From assembly GCA_002336035.1 (NCBI GenBank), contig DDED01000153.1, positions 1-16,530 of the forward strand: 16,530 nt of DNA, in the 5' to 3' direction. The notes below the pieces were generated by a model, which was not told the origin of the DNA, ran no database searches, and saw only the letters and a program-made list of their open reading frames with translations. Positions 14,082-16,530 of the stretch are shown in pieces; positions within the stretch are counted from its first letter, which is position 1; the number at the start of each line of letters is the position of its first letter. A program made the translations under genes and the position numbers. Origin of the DNA: Cellvibrionales bacterium UBA1963. Lineage in GTDB: Bacteria; Pseudomonadota; Gammaproteobacteria; Pseudomonadales; UBA7434.

Positions 14082-14933
14082 CTAATGGCGTAACCGAGCC
14101 CATAAGCTCGCCATTGGCCCAGAAAAAGCATACGCACAAGCGATAATAAATAATACTTTAGGCGGATCTATGGCTATTAATCCAATTAATAGAATAAAAA
14201 ATAATAGTGCTGCCACAGAAACTCGACGGCTAAAGTTTATCCCTTTAAAACTATGGTAACGTACATTAGCAACCATTAGAAAACCTACCGCCGATGTCAA
14301 CACCGCCATAGCAATAACAATAGACAGGGGTAAGGATGCACTCGTATAACCCAGATCATACCCCAGCCAGACAGCCGAGGCGACCAAGGTTGCCGCCGGC
14401 GGACTAGCCAAACCACTGAAATATCGATTGTCGGCAGTTTCGGCGGTTGCATTGAATCTTGCCAATCGAATTGCGGCACTGGCAACATAAATAAAAGCAA
14501 CAGCCCAGCCAAGCTTACCTAAATCTGATAGGCACCACATAAAGACGATAATCGCAGGCGCTAAACCAAACGTGACCATGTCGGATAGAGAATCAAATTC
14601 CTGGCCAAATTGACTTTGGGTATTGGTCATTCGAGCCACACGACCATCAAGACCATCTAATATTTGTCCAAAAAATATTGCCAGCCCTGCAGCCGCAAAA
14701 TCACCGTTAATCGCTGCAATAGTTGCATAAAAACCAGCAAACAACGCTGCCGAAGTGAACAGGTTTGGTAACAAGTAAATACCTTTTCGACGAACTTTTT
14801 TCCCGCCTTCAGAGACCTCCTCAATCATTTCATCGATAGGCAGAAAATCTTTTAGGGGGGTAACATAGTCATTGTCGTCTTTAAACGTTTCAAGCGAAGG
14901 GTTCTCTTGATCATCGTCTAACTTATTGCTCAT
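14082..14933 (-). CDS. pssA: CDP-diacylglycerol--serine O-phosphatidyltransferase
   Basis: Makes phosphatidylserine, the precursor of phosphatidylethanolamine, at the inner membrane. It has 283 residues of the membrane-embedded, CDP-alcohol phosphatidyltransferase type, not the E. coli phospholipase D type. The catalytic motif DG-x2-AR-x8-G-x3-D-x3-D is complete: Asp93, Asp96, Ala100-Arg101, Gly110, Asp114 and Asp118. An acidic, soluble N-terminal arm of about 45 residues precedes GIYLLPNLFTSAALFAGF, then about six to eight helices. GTGGAA lies about 9 nt before the ATG. It follows ilvY by 74 nt on the same strand, so read-through is possible. pssA near ilvC is a recurring arrangement in proteobacteria. 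Confidence 0.94.
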   Translation of the reverse strand: MSNKLDDDQENPSLETFKDDNDYVTPLKDFLPIDEMIEEVSEGGKKVRRKGIYLLPNLFTSAALFAGFYATIAAINGDFAAAGLAIFFGQILDGLDGRVARMTNTQSQFGQEFDSLSDMVTFGLAPAIIVFMWCLSDLGKLGWAVAFIYVASAAIRLARFNATAETADNRYFSGLASPPAATLVASAVWLGYDLGYTSASLPLSIVIAMAVLTSAVGFLMVANVRYHSFKGINFSRRVSVAALLFFILLIGLIAIDPPKVLFIIACAYAFSGPMASLWARLRH

Positions 14934-15007
14934 GATATTAATTCCACTGAACGGTGCTTTAAAAAACGTTTACCTATATGGATGGACAGATTGAGACTTC
15001 TCTTCAG

Positions 15008-15916
15008 TTAATTATCCATCGCCACTATACCGGTCCAAGCCGCATTTATTAAGATTTCATTAATGCGCCGTTTCATAACACACATGCCTATCTCTATCTG
15101 CGCATCAATTGAAACCTGGTTAAGACTAACACCAGTTAATACTTCTATGCTATCAAATACTGGACTGCTTGTGAGTACCAGCTTTGGTACCAATGCTGCT
15201 CCGCAACCGAGCGCCACCATGCTGACAATTGCCTCATGACCACTGACTTGCGCATAAATCCGTGGATTCACGTTTTGCGCTCGAAACCATTGATCAAGAC
15301 GGCCACGAGATAAGCCTGACTCAGCCAGCACCCAGGGAACATTTGACCAGTCATTATTTTTAGTAGCCGCAGCTAATTGATTGCGCACTTGGCAGGCAGC
15401 CTTGGGAGCGATAAAAACTAAGTCTGAACGAGACAACACTTTAAAAGCTATCTGATGGTCGAGACGGTCAGGCCTAGCAGCAATGACAAAATCTTCTTGC
15501 CCCTGCTGTAAACGATTCAATGACAAGGCCTGATCACCAGTGTGTAATTTGATTTCAATATGCGGCTGTCTGTGCCGCAGATCGGATAAAATGGTATTTA
15601 AAACGCTGTGGCTAGCAGTAACCGAACAATAGAGACTAACCGTTCCATGCGGTTGATTCTGCTGAGCTTCATTGACATGTTGCAAGTCTTGCCATGCAGA
15701 CAAGGTTTTCCGCGCAAAATCTAAATAGCGTCTGCCTGCAGGGGTCAACGACACTGAACGATTGCTTCGCTCAAATAATAAGCAACCCGACTCTATTTCA
15801 AGGCGCTGTATAAGGCGTGATAATGTCGATGGGCTCATATTATGCCGGTCGCTGGTCCGAGAAAAATGCAAATTTTCTGCTAGATCGATAAATACGTTGA
15901 GTGATTTAGTGTCCAT
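15008..15916 (-). CDS. ilvY: IlvY, LysR-type activator of ilvC
   Basis: A transcription factor that activates the divergent ilvC in response to acetolactate/acetohydroxybutyrate and represses itself. It has 302 residues from the ATG at 15916. The helix-turn-helix is about residues 16-40 (HFSRTSDRHNMSPSTLSRLI), and MSPSTLSRxIQRLE is typical of IlvY. The effector domain matches IlvY: VSLYCSVTASHSVLNTIL, EIKLHTGDQA, SNVPWVLAESG, RIYAQVSGHEAIVSMVALG and CGAALVPKLVL. The frame is open further to 16006, but the added residues would run into the ilvC control region and do not fit the family, so 15916 is chosen. Its Shine-Dalgarno is weak. Confidence 0.93.
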   Translation of the reverse strand: MDTKSLNVFIDLAENLHFSRTSDRHNMSPSTLSRLIQRLEIESGCLLFERSNRSVSLTPAGRRYLDFARKTLSAWQDLQHVNEAQQNQPHGTVSLYCSVTASHSVLNTILSDLRHRQPHIEIKLHTGDQALSLNRLQQGQEDFVIAARPDRLDHQIAFKVLSRSDLVFIAPKAACQVRNQLAAATKNNDWSNVPWVLAESGLSRGRLDQWFRAQNVNPRIYAQVSGHEAIVSMVALGCGAALVPKLVLTSSPVFDSIEVLTGVSLNQVSIDAQIEIGMCVMKRRINEILINAAWTGIVAMDN

Positions 15917-15960
15917 AATCAAGTGGCCAACGCTCGAAGAGCGGATGAAAGTGATTAACA

Positions 15961-15991
15961 TTGCATATAATGCATTATTAAGTTGCATATA
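15961..15991. promoter_or_regulatory. Likely IlvY operator region: paired TTGCATATA repeats
   Basis: TTGCATATA occurs at 15961-15969 and again at 15983-15991, exactly 22 bp apart, about two helical turns. The first copy is part of a palindrome TGCAT-ata-ATGCA (15962-15974); the second faces a GCAA at 16003-16006. LysR-type regulators bind paired sites of this kind between divergent genes. Assignment to IlvY is inferred from position. Confidence 0.5.
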
Positions 15992-15997
15992 TATCAT

Positions 15998-16026
15998 TTT
16001 ACGCAACAGTTGTCATTCAATACAAT
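15998..16026 (+). promoter_or_regulatory. Candidate ilvC promoter
   Basis: There is a -35 TTTACG (15998-16003), a 17-nt spacer and a -10 TACAAT (16021-16026), about 77 nt before the ilvC ATG. An alternative is TTGTCA (16010-16015) with TAATGG (16032-16037), 16 nt apart. Either lies just downstream of the repeats, where an activator would touch RNA polymerase. Confidence 0.35.
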
Positions 16027-16102
16027 ACCCCTAATGGCAAAGTAACAGCAAATTATCGCTCCTATTAACCTTGCCCCTTTTTACTTTCAAGGAATTCATC
16101 AG

Positions 16103-16530
16103 ATGGCTAACTATTTCAATACCCTTCCACTACGCTTACAGCTCGAGCAGCTTGGCAAATGTCGCTTTATGGATTCAAGTGAGTTTAGCGATGGCTGCAA
16201 TTACCTCAAAGGCAAAAAAATTGTTATTGTCGGGTGTGGTGCACAAGGGTTAAATCAGGGCTTAAACATGCGCGACAGCGGTCTGGACATTGCCTATACC
16301 CTTCGAGAGTCGGCGATTAAAGAACAACGCCAATCTTGGAAAAATGCCACAGATAATAACTTCACTGTGGGTAGCTATGAAGAACTTATTCCCACGGCTG
16401 ACTTACTGCTAAACCTTACACCCGACAAGCAACATACTGACGTTGTGAACACAGTGATGCCGTTAATGAAGACAGGCTCTGCATTAGCGTATTCGCATGG
16501 TTTTAATATTGTCGAAGAAGGCATGCAAAT
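16103..16530 (+). CDS. ilvC: Ketol-acid reductoisomerase, class II (3' end outside window)
   Basis: The second common step of valine, isoleucine and leucine synthesis: NADPH-dependent isomerisation and reduction of acetohydroxy acids. 142 residues are visible. The Rossmann motif is VIVGCGAQGLNQGLNMRDSG (residues 41-60). The cofactor-loop residues Arg68, Arg76 and Ser78 stand where E. coli IlvC has them, indicating NADPH. TADLLLNLTPDKQH and AYSHGFNIVEEGMQ follow. The N-terminal extension (MANYFNTLPLRLQLEQLGKC) shows the long enterobacterial-type class II form. AAGGA lies 9 nt before the ATG. It is divergent from its activator ilvY. Confidence 0.96.
   Translation, partial: MANYFNTLPLRLQLEQLGKCRFMDSSEFSDGCNYLKGKKIVIVGCGAQGLNQGLNMRDSGLDIAYTLRESAIKEQRQSWKNATDNNFTVGSYEELIPTADLLLNLTPDKQHTDVVNTVMPLMKTGSALAYSHGFNIVEEGMQ

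Overview
The window reads as chromosomal DNA of a gammaproteobacterium, moderately AT-rich and probably aquatic or marine. The assignment rests on the ffh / ypjD / corB neighbourhood, a divergent ilvY-ilvC pair with the long (class II) ketol-acid reductoisomerase, the msrPQ pair, queA-tgt, and a tRNA gene with an encoded CCA end. The marine guess is inference from the nickel superoxide dismutase and the DUF3604 protein. No mobile element, CRISPR array or rRNA is visible.

Layout. 1-1286 (minus): ffh, cut by the window edge. 1439-2576 (plus): a compact nickel superoxide dismutase unit inserted between ffh and ypjD. It has a near-consensus promoter overlapped by a Fur-box-like palindrome, then a 60-residue exported membrane mini-protein whose predicted mature N-terminus is His-His, then sodN and its maturation peptidase sodX, which overlap by 11 nt. 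2864-5145 (plus): ypjD (CcsA-like membrane protein) and corB (DUF21/CBS/CorC family, TTG start). 5142-5904 (minus): a DUF1289 mini-protein and a gamma-carbonic-anhydrase-like protein. 6197-6607 (plus): a DUF3135-like protein. 6594-9124 (minus): the queuosine operon queA-tgt, ending in a small NIF3/YqfO C-domain protein. 9402-9486 (plus): tRNA-Leu(CAA) with its own promoter. 9487-10406: about 0.9 kb with no recognisable gene. 10413-12329 (plus): a DUF3604 gene whose signal peptide and first metal-motif segment are separated from the start codon by an in-frame TGA. 12346-13981 (minus): msrP-msrQ, periplasmic methionine sulfoxide repair. 14082-14933 (minus): pssA. 15008-15916 (minus): ilvY. 16103-end (plus): ilvC, partial.

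Functional themes. Two parts deal with oxidative stress: NiSOD removes superoxide, probably when iron is scarce if the Fur box is real, and MsrPQ repairs oxidised methionines in the periplasm. queA-tgt builds queuosine in tRNAs. ilvY-ilvC is the classical inducible branched-chain amino acid switch, here with paired TTGCATATA repeats 22 bp apart in the control region.

The points most worth following up are the His-His mini-protein at the head of the NiSOD operon, the Fur-like operator there, and the in-frame TGA in the DUF3604 gene.
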